Shown piece by piece: positions 16,553 through 26,657 of a stretch of DNA of 64,000 nucleotides. Each line of letters begins with the position of its first letter. Positions within the stretch are counted from its first letter, which is position 1. The notes beneath the pieces were generated by a model, which worked only from the letters and a program-made list of their open reading frames with translations, was not told the origin of the DNA and did not search any database. Source of the stretch: Sphingobacterium sp. lm-10. GTDB lineage: Bacteria; Bacteroidota; Bacteroidia; Sphingobacteriales; Sphingobacteriaceae. Location of the stretch: positions 558,001 through 622,000 of the forward strand of contig NZ_JAMJWC010000001.1 of NCBI RefSeq assembly GCF_023554555.1, read 5' to 3'. The position numbers and the translations under genes are program-made.

Positions 16553-18301
16553 ATGATCACTATTCGCTCTCAACTAATCATCGGTTTTTGCTCCTTAGCG
16601 ACCGCGCTTGCCCAAGCTCAACATATGAATGAACATACTACGCCGCTAGAACCTTACGTGATCCGATATGGTCATGATGAGCAGGCGATCAATTATTTTT
16701 ACGGCCCGATGCCGAAAGGATGGGGTTTTCAGCGCTCGGCGCCATCTCCAGAACAAATGAATCGCTTGCTGGTATTGGATCGCACTTATTTCAAAGAATT
16801 GGAAGAAGTGGATTACCAAAACCTACCAACGGGTGGACAAGTGGATTATCAATTGCTAAAGCGCAAAATAGCAAGGCATAGCGAAGACCTACAAGCTGAT
16901 CTCGAAACCTACAAACGCTTAGAGCATTATTTGCCTTTTGCTGCCGTGATCTATGATTTCGAGCAAAAAAGACGTCGCGGACATGAGGTTGATGCGAAGA
17001 AGCTAGCTACGGATTTACAGCATGCGATTAAGCTAATAGAACAGCAAAGCGAACAGATTAAGAATGGCAAAGCCATCCCATCGGCAGATGTACAATTCCT
17101 GACGGAAATGATAGAAAGCGTGAAGCAGAGATTGGCTAGCGCTTTTGACTTTTATAATGGGTACGATACCGAGTTTACTTGGTGGATGCCTACTACGTTT
17201 GCAGATGTCAATACACAACTAGATCAGTACAAGGAAGTGCTTGCGGCTAAAAGCGATTGGAAAGTGTATGACGATGGGAGCAATATTGGCGGGAAGCCAA
17301 TCGGCAAAAAAATGCTCAACCAGAAATTGCAAGATGAAATGATTGCGTACACCGCTGATGAACTATTGGCTATCGCCGATAAGGAATGGGCCTGGTGCGT
17401 GGCAGAATTGCTGAAAGCATCCAGAGAAATGGGATTTGGCGACGACTGGCAGGCAGCACAGGAAAAAGTAAAGAATACCTACGTTCCGGTAGGAAAGCAG
17501 CCGGAACTCATCAATGAACTGTATGACAAGGCGCAAGCTTTTATTAAACAAAATCAGTTGATGGATATTCCACCATTGGCGGATGAAACTTGGGGAATGA
17601 TTATGATGACGCCCGAACGGCAGTTGGTCAATCCATTTTTCACAGGGGGTCGGGAGATCAGTATCTCGTATCCAACGAATACCATGACCTACGATCAGAA
17701 AATGATGAGCATGCGGGGCAATAACCCGTACTTTTCGTTAGGTACTGTGCAGCATGAGTTAGTGCCGGGGCATCACTTACAGTACTTTATGAACCGCCGA
17801 TACAAACCGTATCGCGCGCAGCATTTCAATACGCCATTCTGGACAGAAGGCTGGACGTTGTATTGGGAGTTACTGTTGTACAGAATGGGATTTGCCAAAA
17901 CACCGGAAGAACGTATCGGTATGCTTTTTTGGCGCATGCACCGCTGTGCCCGCATCACCTTTAGCATCAAATTCCATTTGGGGGAATGGACACCGCAGCA
18001 ATGCATCGATTATTTGGTGAACGAAGTAGGCCACGAACCGGCGAATGCGCATGGTGAGGTGAAGCGTTCTTTTGAAGGATCGTACGATCCATTGTATCAA
18101 TTAGCGTATATGATCGGTGGCTTGCAATTGCTCAGCATTAGCGACGAACTCGTTGGGGGCGGGAAGATGTCGTATGCGGAATTTCATGATCGCGTGATCA
18201 AGGAGAATTACTTGCCGATGGAGATGCTACGCGCAATATTGACGGATCAAAAAGTACCTCTCAATTATAAACCAGTATGGAAATTCTATTCAGCTAACTA
18301 A
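16553..18301 (+). CDS. DUF885 family secreted metallopeptidase-like protein
   Basis: A 582-residue exported protein with a signal peptide ending near ALAQAQ and a DUF885 domain over most of its length. The zinc-type motif HELVPGHH (near residue 403) has the HExxPGH spacing of this family, and GEVKRSFEGSY is the downstream conserved block. Family members are considered zinc peptidases, so hydrolysis of peptides is likely, but specificity is not known. Position inside the hydroxyproline operon (20 bp after the FAD enzyme, 18 bp before the permease) suggests it frees peptides rich in imino acids. Confidence 0.82.
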   Translation: MITIRSQLIIGFCSLATALAQAQHMNEHTTPLEPYVIRYGHDEQAINYFYGPMPKGWGFQRSAPSPEQMNRLLVLDRTYFKELEEVDYQNLPTGGQVDYQLLKRKIARHSEDLQADLETYKRLEHYLPFAAVIYDFEQKRRRGHEVDAKKLATDLQHAIKLIEQQSEQIKNGKAIPSADVQFLTEMIESVKQRLASAFDFYNGYDTEFTWWMPTTFADVNTQLDQYKEVLAAKSDWKVYDDGSNIGGKPIGKKMLNQKLQDEMIAYTADELLAIADKEWAWCVAELLKASREMGFGDDWQAAQEKVKNTYVPVGKQPELINELYDKAQAFIKQNQLMDIPPLADETWGMIMMTPERQLVNPFFTGGREISISYPTNTMTYDQKMMSMRGNNPYFSLGTVQHELVPGHHLQYFMNRRYKPYRAQHFNTPFWTEGWTLYWELLLYRMGFAKTPEERIGMLFWRMHRCARITFSIKFHLGEWTPQQCIDYLVNEVGHEPANAHGEVKRSFEGSYDPLYQLAYMIGGLQLLSISDELVGGGKMSYAEFHDRVIKENYLPMEMLRAILTDQKVPLNYKPVWKFYSAN

Positions 18302-18319
18302 CGACTAACGCACCTCATT

Positions 18320-19735
18320 ATGAATAACGAATCTCCAGAATTTAAAAAGTCTTTAGGTCTGCTGGATGCCACCATGCTGGTGGCTGGAAGCATGATTGGA
18401 TCGGGTATATTCATCGTATCATCCGACATTGCCCGACATACAGGATCTGCGGGCTGGTTGATGGTCGTATGGTTGATTGCCGGATTTATGACCTTGACTG
18501 CTGCACTCAGTTATGGCGAGTTGAGCGCGATGTTTCCGCGCGCCGGTGGGCAGTACATCTATCTCAAAGAAGCGTACAGTCCGCTGGTAAGTTTCACCTT
18601 TGGCTGGACATTTTTCGCCGTCATTCACACGGCGACCATCGCTGCAGTAGGCGTGGCATTTTCTAAGTTTACCGCCTACCTTTTTCCTATACTCGACGAA
18701 GACGTTATATTGTGGTCGCTAGGTACTTATGAAATATCGTATGCACAGGTGCTCGCCATCGCTGTCATCTTTTTACTCACGTTCATCAATACCCTGGGCG
18801 TGCAAAATGGAAAATCCATACAAACGATTATTACCCTATTAAAACTTTTGAGCCTAGTCTTATTAGTAGGTTTCGGCTTTTGGGCATTCGATAGCGATGT
18901 ATGGCAGCAGAACTGGGGCACCGCTGATACCTGGAAGTTACAAAATTTATCGAAGGAGGGCTTTTATACCGACTATACTGTTATGGGAGCACTAGGTGCA
19001 CTTTCAGCGGCGCTGGTTGGCGCTTTGTTTAGTAGTGATTCCTGGCATACATCCTCTGCAGTGGCCGGGGAAATTAAAAACCCAAAACGTAATATTGGAT
19101 TGAGTTTAGCATTGGGCACCATGATTGTTACGGTAGTTTACCTGCTGACGAATCTGATGTACACGGGCGTTTTGCCCTTGTCCGAAATGGCTGCTGCTCC
19201 GAAAGATCGCGTGGCCATGGTCGCTGCGCAAGAAATTTTTGGTCCGGTAGGCATTACTATATTAGCCATTATGATTATGGTCAGCACCTTCGGATGTAAT
19301 AATGGACTCATCTTAGCCGGTGCCCGTATCTACTATTCGATGGCACAAGATGGCCTTTTCTTTAAAAAGACGGGAGAACTGAATAAAAACTCCGTGCCGG
19401 CCTATGCTTTATGGTTTCAAGGAATTGTGGCTGCACTGTGGTGCCTTACAGGTCGTTATGGAGATCTGCTCGATATGATTACCTGCGTGGTCGTGATCTT
19501 TTACATGTTGTGCATTATCGGTGTATTTATTTTACGGAGAAAACGACCGGATATACCTCGGCCATACCGTGCTTTTGGATATCCTGTTCTGCCGGCGATT
19601 TATATTTTGATGGGATTGTCTTTCATTGTACTGCTGGTTATCTATAAACCACAGTTTACCTGGCCTGGTATCGGCATTACACTGGCCGGCATTCCTTTGT
19701 ATTATTTAATTAAAAAGAAGAATCAAGTGATATGA
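18320..19735 (+). CDS. APC-superfamily amino acid permease
   Basis: A 471-residue inner-membrane transporter with about 12 hydrophobic segments. The APC signature GSMIGSGIF (residues 22-30, TM1) and the TM2-3 block ELSAMFPRAGGQYIYL are clear. It probably imports the amino or imino acid catabolised by the upstream enzymes; hydroxyproline or proline is the natural guess from the operon, but specificity cannot be read from sequence. Its stop overlaps the start of the following S9 peptidase by 4 bp (ATGA), indicating translational coupling. Confidence 0.88.
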   Translation: MNNESPEFKKSLGLLDATMLVAGSMIGSGIFIVSSDIARHTGSAGWLMVVWLIAGFMTLTAALSYGELSAMFPRAGGQYIYLKEAYSPLVSFTFGWTFFAVIHTATIAAVGVAFSKFTAYLFPILDEDVILWSLGTYEISYAQVLAIAVIFLLTFINTLGVQNGKSIQTIITLLKLLSLVLLVGFGFWAFDSDVWQQNWGTADTWKLQNLSKEGFYTDYTVMGALGALSAALVGALFSSDSWHTSSAVAGEIKNPKRNIGLSLALGTMIVTVVYLLTNLMYTGVLPLSEMAAAPKDRVAMVAAQEIFGPVGITILAIMIMVSTFGCNNGLILAGARIYYSMAQDGLFFKKTGELNKNSVPAYALWFQGIVAALWCLTGRYGDLLDMITCVVVIFYMLCIIGVFILRRKRPDIPRPYRAFGYPVLPAIYILMGLSFIVLLVIYKPQFTWPGIGITLAGIPLYYLIKKKNQVI

Positions 19736-21972
19736 AAATAACGCTAGTTGCGGTCTTATCTACCTTTTACCTCGCATCCGGCTTTGCGCAGGGTGGGGCG
19801 GAAGATTACGATCGTTCGAAAGAAATGCGAGAACATACCCGCAATAAAGTATATCAGGTTCCGCAACAAATTACCTGGTCCAAAGCGGGTGATGCCTTTG
19901 CTTATCGTGTGCGTTTGCGCGATGCCGGTAGCACCTATGTGTTGGTAGATGCCACTCGTAAAACGAAGGTGAAGGTCGATGCGGCAGCATTGACTACGCA
20001 ACTTTCTGAGCAACTTGGGAAACCCACACGCTTGGAAGATATTTCAGAGCGGGATTTTGAAGTGCTCGACGCGCAAAGCATAAGCTTTTCTGCCGGAAAA
20101 AACAGTTGGCAGTGGGATAATGCGCAGAAGAAATTGACTAAGTTAAAAGAGGTGGACACGGAGCATAGTGGTGGTTACTGGGGTCGCCGTGGCGACGACG
20201 CAGTAGGAGAGCCCATCGTTTCACCGAACGACACCTACGTCGCTTTTATCAAAAATAACAATGTGTATGTGCGAAAAAAGGAAGACAATAATAACGATGC
20301 TGCGCGTCAGCTGACCTACGACGGCAGTCCGGGCGATTATTATTCTTCCCGCTTATACTGGTCTGCCGATAGTCGCAAACTGGCAGCTTTTCGCGTACGC
20401 AAGGCAGAAGTTCGGCAGCTTACCTTATTAGAATCTTCCCCTCTCGATCAATTGCAGCCGAAATTGCAAACTAGGGATTACGTAAAGCCTGGCGATGCTT
20501 TGCCACAATATACACCGACTATCCTAGATGTAGAAAACGGAGATCTCAAAGCGGTAGATGCTACCCTAATCAGTAATCAATTTTCGCTGACACCTCCTGT
20601 ATGGAATAAAAATAATACAGCGATCACCTTTGAGTATAATCAACGTGGACATCAACGCTACGAGATTCTGGAATTATCTGCGACTACCGGTGCTACCAGA
20701 AGTGTTATCGCAGAAGTAAGCCCTACGTTTATTGATTATAGCGGAAAGAAATACCGCAAAGACCTCGAAGATTCGGGCGAGATCATCTGGGCATCAGAGC
20801 GCGACGGATGGAATCACTTATATCTTTTTGATGCCAGTAATGGGCAAGTAAAAAATCAGATCACCAAAGGTAATTGGGTGGTGCGTGGGGTGACGCATGT
20901 AGATGAAGTATCACGAGAGATTTATTTTCAGGCGAGTGGTATGAAAAAAGGAGAGGACCCTTACTTAGTTCACTATTATGTGATCGGCATGAATGGCAAA
21001 GGTTTGCGGGAATTAACACCAGAAGAAGCCAATCATCAGGCGTATTTCAACGCTTCGCACCAACTGTTTGTGGATGTGTACTCGCGTGCTGACCAATCTC
21101 CGGTGGCTTTATTGCGTGATGCGAAAGATGGAAAAATGCTGATGGATCTCGAGAAATCCGACCTAAGCGCATTGGAAGAAACTGGCTGGCAAAAGCCAGA
21201 GGTTTTTCAAGCGAAGGGACGCGACGGGGAAACGGATATTTGGGGGGTTATTATTCGACCTTCCAATTTTGATCCACAGAAAAAATACCCGGTTATTGAG
21301 TATATCTATGCCGGTCCGCACAGTGCCTTCGTGCCGAAGTCTTTTTTTGCGAATCCTTCCGGCATGCACGAGCTGGCGGAGTTGGGCTTTATTGTCGTAC
21401 AGATTGATGGCATGGGTACCTCGCACCGTTCAAAAGCATTTCATGATGTGGCTTGGAAAAATTTAAAAGACGCAGGCTTTCCAGATCGCATCGCCTGGAT
21501 GAAAGCAGCGGCAGCGCAATATGACTATATGGATTTAGAACGCGTAGGTATTTACGGGACGTCAGCGGGTGGACAATCGTCTACCGCAGGCTTACTTTTT
21601 CATCCCGAATTCTACAAAGTGGGTGTCTCATCCTGCGGATGTCACGACAATCGGATGGACAAAATTTGGTGGAATGAGCAGTGGATGGGCTGGCCTGTGG
21701 GGCCAGAGTACATTGCCTGTTCGAATGTAGAAAACGCCCATCTTTTGGAAGGAAAGCTGTTATTAATCGTAGGAGAACTGGACGACAATGTAGATCCATC
21801 GTCCACGTACCAGTTAGTGGATCAGTTAATCAAGCATGGCAAAGATCATGATTTTATTATGGTGCCTGGTATGGGGCACTCATCGGGAGGTGATTTTGGT
21901 GAACGCAAACGTCGCGACTTCTTCGTCAAACACCTATTACAGGTGGATCCGCCAACCTGGAATAGGAGCTAA
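19732..21972 (+). CDS. S9 family dipeptidyl peptidase
   Basis: A 746-residue prolyl-oligopeptidase-family enzyme with a signal peptide ending near SGFAQG, a DPP-IV-type propeller (about 60-490) and an alpha/beta-hydrolase domain. The nucleophile lies in YGTSAGG (Ser611), the acid in VGELDDNVD and the histidine in GMGHSSGG. The motifs differ clearly from the DPP-IV at 4300-6474 (GTSAGG versus GWSGGG), so the two are not recent duplicates and probably differ in specificity. Last gene of the operon, coupled to the permease by ATGA; it converges on the thioredoxin gene. Confidence 0.88.
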   Translation: MKITLVAVLSTFYLASGFAQGGAEDYDRSKEMREHTRNKVYQVPQQITWSKAGDAFAYRVRLRDAGSTYVLVDATRKTKVKVDAAALTTQLSEQLGKPTRLEDISERDFEVLDAQSISFSAGKNSWQWDNAQKKLTKLKEVDTEHSGGYWGRRGDDAVGEPIVSPNDTYVAFIKNNNVYVRKKEDNNNDAARQLTYDGSPGDYYSSRLYWSADSRKLAAFRVRKAEVRQLTLLESSPLDQLQPKLQTRDYVKPGDALPQYTPTILDVENGDLKAVDATLISNQFSLTPPVWNKNNTAITFEYNQRGHQRYEILELSATTGATRSVIAEVSPTFIDYSGKKYRKDLEDSGEIIWASERDGWNHLYLFDASNGQVKNQITKGNWVVRGVTHVDEVSREIYFQASGMKKGEDPYLVHYYVIGMNGKGLRELTPEEANHQAYFNASHQLFVDVYSRADQSPVALLRDAKDGKMLMDLEKSDLSALEETGWQKPEVFQAKGRDGETDIWGVIIRPSNFDPQKKYPVIEYIYAGPHSAFVPKSFFANPSGMHELAELGFIVVQIDGMGTSHRSKAFHDVAWKNLKDAGFPDRIAWMKAAAAQYDYMDLERVGIYGTSAGGQSSTAGLLFHPEFYKVGVSSCGCHDNRMDKIWWNEQWMGWPVGPEYIACSNVENAHLLEGKLLLIVGELDDNVDPSSTYQLVDQLIKHGKDHDFIMVPGMGHSSGGDFGERKRRDFFVKHLLQVDPPTWNRS

Positions 21973-22015
21973 TAAAAGTCGATATTTATTGCGAAACGGA
22001 TCCTCCTGTCTCCAA

Positions 22016-22309
22016 TTATTTGTTTTCATTGATCAGTCGTTCCAGCTCATTCGCAGGAACGACACCAGATTGGCGCCAACGAACAGTTCCTTTTTTAAAA
22101 ATAATGAGCGTAGGCACGCCTTGTACTTGATACGCCGCCGCTGCGGTTGGATTTTTGTCTACATCTATTTTGATAATATTGGCTTCGTCACCGACACGTT
22201 GCTTTAATTCTTCTAAGATGGGCGGCATCATTTTACATGGCCCACACCATTCGGCAAAGAAGTCTACTAATACGGGCTTATCACTGTTTATTATTTCCTG
22301 AAATGTCAT
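22016..22309 (-). CDS. trxA: Thioredoxin
   Basis: A 97-residue single-domain thioredoxin with the canonical active site WCGPCK (Cys22, Cys25), the buried DFFAEW aspartate before it and the cis-proline loop GVPTLIIF near residue 71. No signal peptide, so a cytoplasmic disulfide reductase. It is a little shorter than typical (about 105) because the N-terminal strand is reduced. It converges on the hydroxyproline operon with a 43-bp gap. Bacteroidota carry several thioredoxins, so the symbol is by family. Confidence 0.88.
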   Translation of the reverse strand: MTFQEIINSDKPVLVDFFAEWCGPCKMMPPILEELKQRVGDEANIIKIDVDKNPTAAAAYQVQGVPTLIIFKKGTVRWRQSGVVPANELERLINENK

Positions 22310-22533
22310 ATTGTTATTTGTATCGTCCTATTAAAAAATATAAATCTGCCAAATAGCGTGCCGTAAAGGTTATTGGTTTCAACTATAACATTCGATTTAT
22401 CATCGTTTATTAAGGTGTCATAGTTGCTAAATAGATACTATCCATTAAAGTAAAATATTGAGTAGGCCTTTCTGTACACATCACTGAATTTACTATCTTT
22501 AGTGTTTCATTATTTATATTATAGATTTAATAC

Positions 22534-23667
22534 ATGATCATACGTGATACAATAGGTAAGTTCGCTTTCTTAATCTTGTTCCTATTTGCCAGTAGCTTTT
22601 TGTTTTCCTGCCAGAATAACCAAACTAACGACAAAAAAGCAGTCGCGACTGAAAAGCCAACTCCAAAATTTGCTTTGAGCCAACAGCAGGCGAAGACTAT
22701 TTTTGATATGCCGGTCCATTGTATTACGGTAGAATACCCCAATAAATTGGGGCAGTCTTTAGGAGGCGATGCTGATCTTAAACCACCGCGTGCATTGCGA
22801 CCTATTTTTTACGGATGTTTTGATTGGCACTCATCGGTACATGGCTATTGGTCTATCATCAAATTGATGAAATCTTTCGATAACCTGGATCAAGACGGTG
22901 CGGTGCGTAGCACATTGAATGCGCTAATCACGGATGAGAACGCGGCTATTGAGAAGGCTTTCTTTGAAGATAAAAACAACCTCTCATTTGAGCGTACTTA
23001 TGGTTGGGCTTGGTTATTTAAGTTGCAGGAAGAGTTGGTAACATGGGACGATGCCGATGCCCAGCGATGGAGCAGATCTTTGCAACCCATGGTCGATCTT
23101 CTGCGAGGTAAGTTGTTGGATTACTTGCCTAAGTTAGTTTATCCCATCCGTAGTGGAAAGCATGACAATACCGCTTTTGGTCTGTCATTGATGTACGATT
23201 ACGCATTGACGGTTGAAGACGAAGCATTAGCCGATATTATTGCAGAACATGCTACTCGCCTATATAAAGAGGATAAAAACTGTGACTTTTCTTATGAGCC
23301 GAGTGGTTCAGACTTTCTTTCGCCTTGTCTGGAGGAAGCCTATCTGATGAGCAAAGTTTTAGATAGAGAAGCATATGAAACCTGGCTTCATGCCTTTCTG
23401 CCGCAAATGTATGAAGCTGATTTTCAGTTGAAACCTGCTATTGTGAAAGATCGCACCGACGGTCAGCTAGTCCACCTAGATGGCCTAAACTATAGTCGTG
23501 CAGCCTGTCTGTATGGCATTGCGCATCAAGTTCCGGCGTTAGCACATCTGCGTACAATCGCCGATGAGCACATGGCTTTTTCTTTACCAAACCTTACCAA
23601 GGAAGACGATTACATGGGCTCACACTGGTTAGGAACTTTTGCACTTTATGCCATTACGCATCAATAA
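22534..23667 (+). CDS. DUF2891 lipoprotein
   Basis: A 377-residue lipoprotein. The signal ends in LFSC, giving a lipidated Cys near residue 26, after a hydrophobic stretch. The rest matches the DUF2891 pattern: YGCFDWHSSVHGYW near residue 96, YGWAWLFKLQEEL near 150, and a helical, tryptophan-rich body. The family has no established function; the fold resembles an (alpha/alpha)-barrel. Likely on the periplasmic or outer face of the cell. It is monocistronic, converging on a short hypothetical gene 15 bp downstream. Confidence 0.8.
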   Translation: MIIRDTIGKFAFLILFLFASSFLFSCQNNQTNDKKAVATEKPTPKFALSQQQAKTIFDMPVHCITVEYPNKLGQSLGGDADLKPPRALRPIFYGCFDWHSSVHGYWSIIKLMKSFDNLDQDGAVRSTLNALITDENAAIEKAFFEDKNNLSFERTYGWAWLFKLQEELVTWDDADAQRWSRSLQPMVDLLRGKLLDYLPKLVYPIRSGKHDNTAFGLSLMYDYALTVEDEALADIIAEHATRLYKEDKNCDFSYEPSGSDFLSPCLEEAYLMSKVLDREAYETWLHAFLPQMYEADFQLKPAIVKDRTDGQLVHLDGLNYSRAACLYGIAHQVPALAHLRTIADEHMAFSLPNLTKEDDYMGSHWLGTFALYAITHQ

Positions 23668-23681
23668 ACACGGGTTCATAA

Positions 23682-23951
23682 CTAACAGGCAAGCGGAATT
23701 AAGGTGTTGTCGTCACCCAACTCAACGGGTACTAGCTGAATAGTGGTAAACCCATCGTCGTGAGATACGATGCGCGACAGATCTACGCCTTTACGCGCAA
23801 GACTGTTCAATACGGCAGTTCTAAAAGCTGCTTTTTGTGTACCCCAGGATTTGTTTCGGACGAGATCGTTATTCAAGTTAACGAGCTCCTTGACGGAATA
23901 GTGGTGAAAATTTTGAACCAAATGCTGGTACAGTTCGTTTGGAGTTTGCAT
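23682..23951 (-). CDS. Small hypothetical protein
   Basis: An 89-residue acidic, soluble protein beginning at the ATG at 23951; an in-frame TTG upstream at 23960 is less likely. It starts with a predicted helix (ELYQHLVQNF) and has no transmembrane segment or recognised motif. The single cysteine is the last residue. I do not recognise a family. It lies downstream of the DUF72 gene on the same strand, separated by about 180 bp containing a hairpin. Confidence 0.55.
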   Translation of the reverse strand: MQTPNELYQHLVQNFHHYSVKELVNLNNDLVRNKSWGTQKAAFRTAVLNSLARKGVDLSRIVSHDDGFTTIQLVPVELGDDNTLIPLAC

Positions 23952-24083
23952 ACAATACAATTATTAAAGGTGAAACCATCAATCGTATTCAGAACGGCAA
24001 TATAATCTGTTTTGGAATGAATCCCGTATTATAAAAACCACCGCGGTTCTGCGAACTCGGTTGGTATTGCGTCAGGCAATTCT

Positions 24084-24112
24084 GAATACTCTACAAACTT
24101 AGTAGAGTATTC
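24084..24112. repeat. Perfect 11-bp inverted repeat, possible terminator
   Basis: GAATACTCTAC (24084-24094) and GTAGAGTATTC (24102-24112) with a 7-nt loop, lying 20 bp past the stop of the minus-strand DUF72 gene. There is no T-run on either side, so it may be a Rho-independent-like stop without a U-tract, an mRNA 3'-end stabiliser, or an operator. Confidence 0.5.
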
Positions 24113-24131
24113 GTTAATCTCCAAATAAACT

Positions 24132-25010
24132 TTAAAATAATTTGTCAGCATTCGGTAATTTCAAATTCAAGTCAAAGGATTTATTTATCAGTTTGATGAA
24201 ATGATCTGCTAGCATGGGGGATTCGACTTCCATGTTCTGGTGGATAAAGAAATACAGTTTCTGTAATCCAGCCTTTCTCCATTCGCGGATGCGTTTCACC
24301 CAATCTTCTAAGCGTGTGTAATCAGAAGGAGCGTTGGCGCCCACATAACGCACAAAAGCAATTGGTGTAGTTAGTCGCATGTGCAATAAATCCCTACGTC
24401 CGGCGGTATCGGTGATGATATTGGTCTTTTCTGTTTTCTCCAACAAGGAATAATAGCGCGCAGCAACCTCTTGATCACTAAACCAAGCTTCATTACGCAC
24501 TTCTATCGCTAAAGGATATCCCGCGGGGAAGTTTTTCAGAAATGACTCCAATCGTTCAAAATCTTTGGGCTTAAAGTTATCGTGCATTTGTAAAAAAGCC
24601 ATTCCCAACTTATCTTCAAATAGCACGGTGGCATCTACAAAGGTTTCTACTTTTTCATCGGTATTAAGCAAGCGGCCATAATGACTAATAGATTGAGGAA
24701 TTTTAGGGAAAAATTTAAAATCCTTTCCGGTCTTGTCTTTCCAGGTTTGCACCTGATCCTTGGAGGGAGAGTTATAGAATGTCGCGTTTAATTCAATAGA
24801 ATTGAATTTCGTAGCATAGTACGCGAGTTCATCTTTAGTGCCGCGCGGGTAAAATCCTTTGAGCTCTTTTTTATTCCATTTGGCACAGCCAACAAATACC
24901 TCAAACGGCGCGTCTGATTGATGCGCTTTCAGTAGTTCCAGCGTTGCTGATGGCGTATTGGGAAGGGAGAAATCAATAGATGATGGGTCTGTAACGCTGC
25001 CAAATTTCAT
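24132..25010 (-). CDS. DUF72 domain protein
   Basis: A 292-residue soluble protein of the DUF72 (YecE-like) family, a TIM-barrel of unknown activity. Visible family blocks are VGCAKWNKKELKGFYP near residue 40, the FNSIELNATFYN segment near 70, the FFPKIPQSISH strand near 97 and LAIEVRNEAWF near 160. DUF72 proteins have been linked to Fe-S biology or oxidative stress only by association. It is divergent from guaA with an 83-bp gap. Confidence 0.85.
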   Translation of the reverse strand: MKFGSVTDPSSIDFSLPNTPSATLELLKAHQSDAPFEVFVGCAKWNKKELKGFYPRGTKDELAYYATKFNSIELNATFYNSPSKDQVQTWKDKTGKDFKFFPKIPQSISHYGRLLNTDEKVETFVDATVLFEDKLGMAFLQMHDNFKPKDFERLESFLKNFPAGYPLAIEVRNEAWFSDQEVAARYYSLLEKTEKTNIITDTAGRRDLLHMRLTTPIAFVRYVGANAPSDYTRLEDWVKRIREWRKAGLQKLYFFIHQNMEVESPMLADHFIKLINKSFDLNLKLPNADKLF

Positions 25011-25081
25011 ATCTGCTTATTAAGAAAAGTGTAAATGCTAAGGTAAGAAGATTTCGCCGTGTAAAACTCATCCTGAATATG

Positions 25082-25089
25082 TAACTTTG
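25082..25089 (+). promoter_or_regulatory. -7 box directly upstream of guaA
   Basis: TAACTTTG matches the Bacteroidota -7 consensus and ends 4 bp before the ATG at 25094, so transcription would begin at or just inside the start codon. This suggests a leaderless or near-leaderless message. A -33 element is not obvious. Confidence 0.45.
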
Positions 25090-25093
25090 CGCC

Positions 25094-26644
25094 ATGTCAG
25101 AAAAAATTATTATCCTCGATTTTGGGTCACAATATACGCAGTTGATCGCGCGTCGTGTGCGCGAATTGAATGTTTACTGTGAAATTCATCCATTTAATAA
25201 CATCCCTACCTTCGATGAAACAGTTAAAGGTATCATTTTTTCAGGTAGTCCATACTCTGTGCGTCAGGAAGATGCACCGCAAGTAGACTACGCTGCTATG
25301 ATGCGGGATTACCCCGTGCTGGGCGTTTGTTATGGCGCTCAATATCTGGCACAGCATTCTGGGGGAGAGGTTTTGCCTTCCGAGATTAGAGAATACGGAA
25401 GAGCAAATTTATTATATGTTGATCAGGAGAATCCATTGTTGACTGGCATTCCTACACAATCACAGGTGTGGATGTCGCATGGAGATACCATTAAAGAAGT
25501 GCCCTCTACGTTTCGCGTGATCGCAAGTACCGACAAGGTACGCGTAGCAGCTTACCATATCGAAGGTACTCGTACGTACGGAATTCAGTTTCATCCGGAG
25601 GTAACGCATAGTACCGACGGACAGGTATTGGTGAAAAACTTTGTCGTGAATATCTGTGGTTGTACACAAGACTGGACAGCAGATGCCTTCGTAGAAATGA
25701 CTATAGCCGACTTGAAAGCACAATTGGGCAACGATCACGTCATCATGGCTTTATCTGGCGGAGTGGATTCTACCGTAGCAGCCGTATTGCTGCACCAAGC
25801 TATTGGAGATAAGCTGCACTGTTTTTTCGTGGATCACGGTTTATTACGTAAGAATGAGTACCAGCAAGTGTTGGATTCTTACGAGCATATGGGGCTTAAT
25901 ATCAAAGGCGTAAACGCCAAAGAACAATTTTACAGCAAATTAGCTGGTGTTTCAGACCCGGAGCAAAAGCGTAAAATTATCGGTGCATCGTTCATCGATG
26001 TATTTGATGATGCTGCGAAACAAATTCAGGCAGAATTGCCGGATGGTGTAGAGGCGAAGTGGCTTGGGCAGGGTACTATTTATCCGGACGTTATTGAGTC
26101 TATCTCCGTAAATGGACCTTCGGCAACCATCAAATCACACCATAATGTGGGTGGATTACCAGATTATATGAAGCTGAATGTCATTGAACCGTTAAGAACG
26201 TTGTTCAAGGATGAAGTAAGGCGTGTTGGAAAGACGCTGGAAGTAGATCCTACTATCTTAGGCAGACATCCATTTCCAGGTCCTGGTTTCGGTATTCGTA
26301 TTTTGGGCGATGTAACTGCTGAAAAGGTACGAATTTTGCAAGAAGCAGATGACATCTACATTCGTAATCTTCGTGAGTCAGGATGGTACGATAAAATCTG
26401 GCAGGCAGGCACCATTTTCTTGCCAGTACAATCGGTAGGAGTGATGGGCGATGAGCGCACCTACGAACATGTAGTCGCATTACGTGCAGTAGGTTCTCTA
26501 GATGGGATGACTGCCGATTGGATTCATCTACCGTATGATCTTTTGGCTAAGATATCCAATGAGATCATCAACCATGTGAAAGGCATCAACCGCGTGGTGT
26601 ACGATATCAGTTCAAAACCGCCCGCAACGATAGAGTGGGAATAA
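25094..26644 (+). CDS. guaA: GMP synthase (glutamine-hydrolysing)
   Basis: A 516-residue enzyme that aminates XMP to GMP using glutamine and ATP. The N-terminal class-I glutamine amidotransferase domain (about 1-190) has the nucleophile in VCYGAQ (Cys79) and the His/Glu pair in FHPEVTHS. The ATP-pyrophosphatase domain carries the PP-loop SGGVDSTV near residue 222. The C-terminal dimerisation domain ends in the conserved PPATIEWE. Length is normal for the family. The substrate-binding-like lipoprotein gene follows after 13 bp on the same strand. Confidence 0.97.
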   Translation: MSEKIIILDFGSQYTQLIARRVRELNVYCEIHPFNNIPTFDETVKGIIFSGSPYSVRQEDAPQVDYAAMMRDYPVLGVCYGAQYLAQHSGGEVLPSEIREYGRANLLYVDQENPLLTGIPTQSQVWMSHGDTIKEVPSTFRVIASTDKVRVAAYHIEGTRTYGIQFHPEVTHSTDGQVLVKNFVVNICGCTQDWTADAFVEMTIADLKAQLGNDHVIMALSGGVDSTVAAVLLHQAIGDKLHCFFVDHGLLRKNEYQQVLDSYEHMGLNIKGVNAKEQFYSKLAGVSDPEQKRKIIGASFIDVFDDAAKQIQAELPDGVEAKWLGQGTIYPDVIESISVNGPSATIKSHHNVGGLPDYMKLNVIEPLRTLFKDEVRRVGKTLEVDPTILGRHPFPGPGFGIRILGDVTAEKVRILQEADDIYIRNLRESGWYDKIWQAGTIFLPVQSVGVMGDERTYEHVVALRAVGSLDGMTADWIHLPYDLLAKISNEIINHVKGINRVVYDISSKPPATIEWE

Positions 26645-26657
26645 AATAAAGAAAAAA

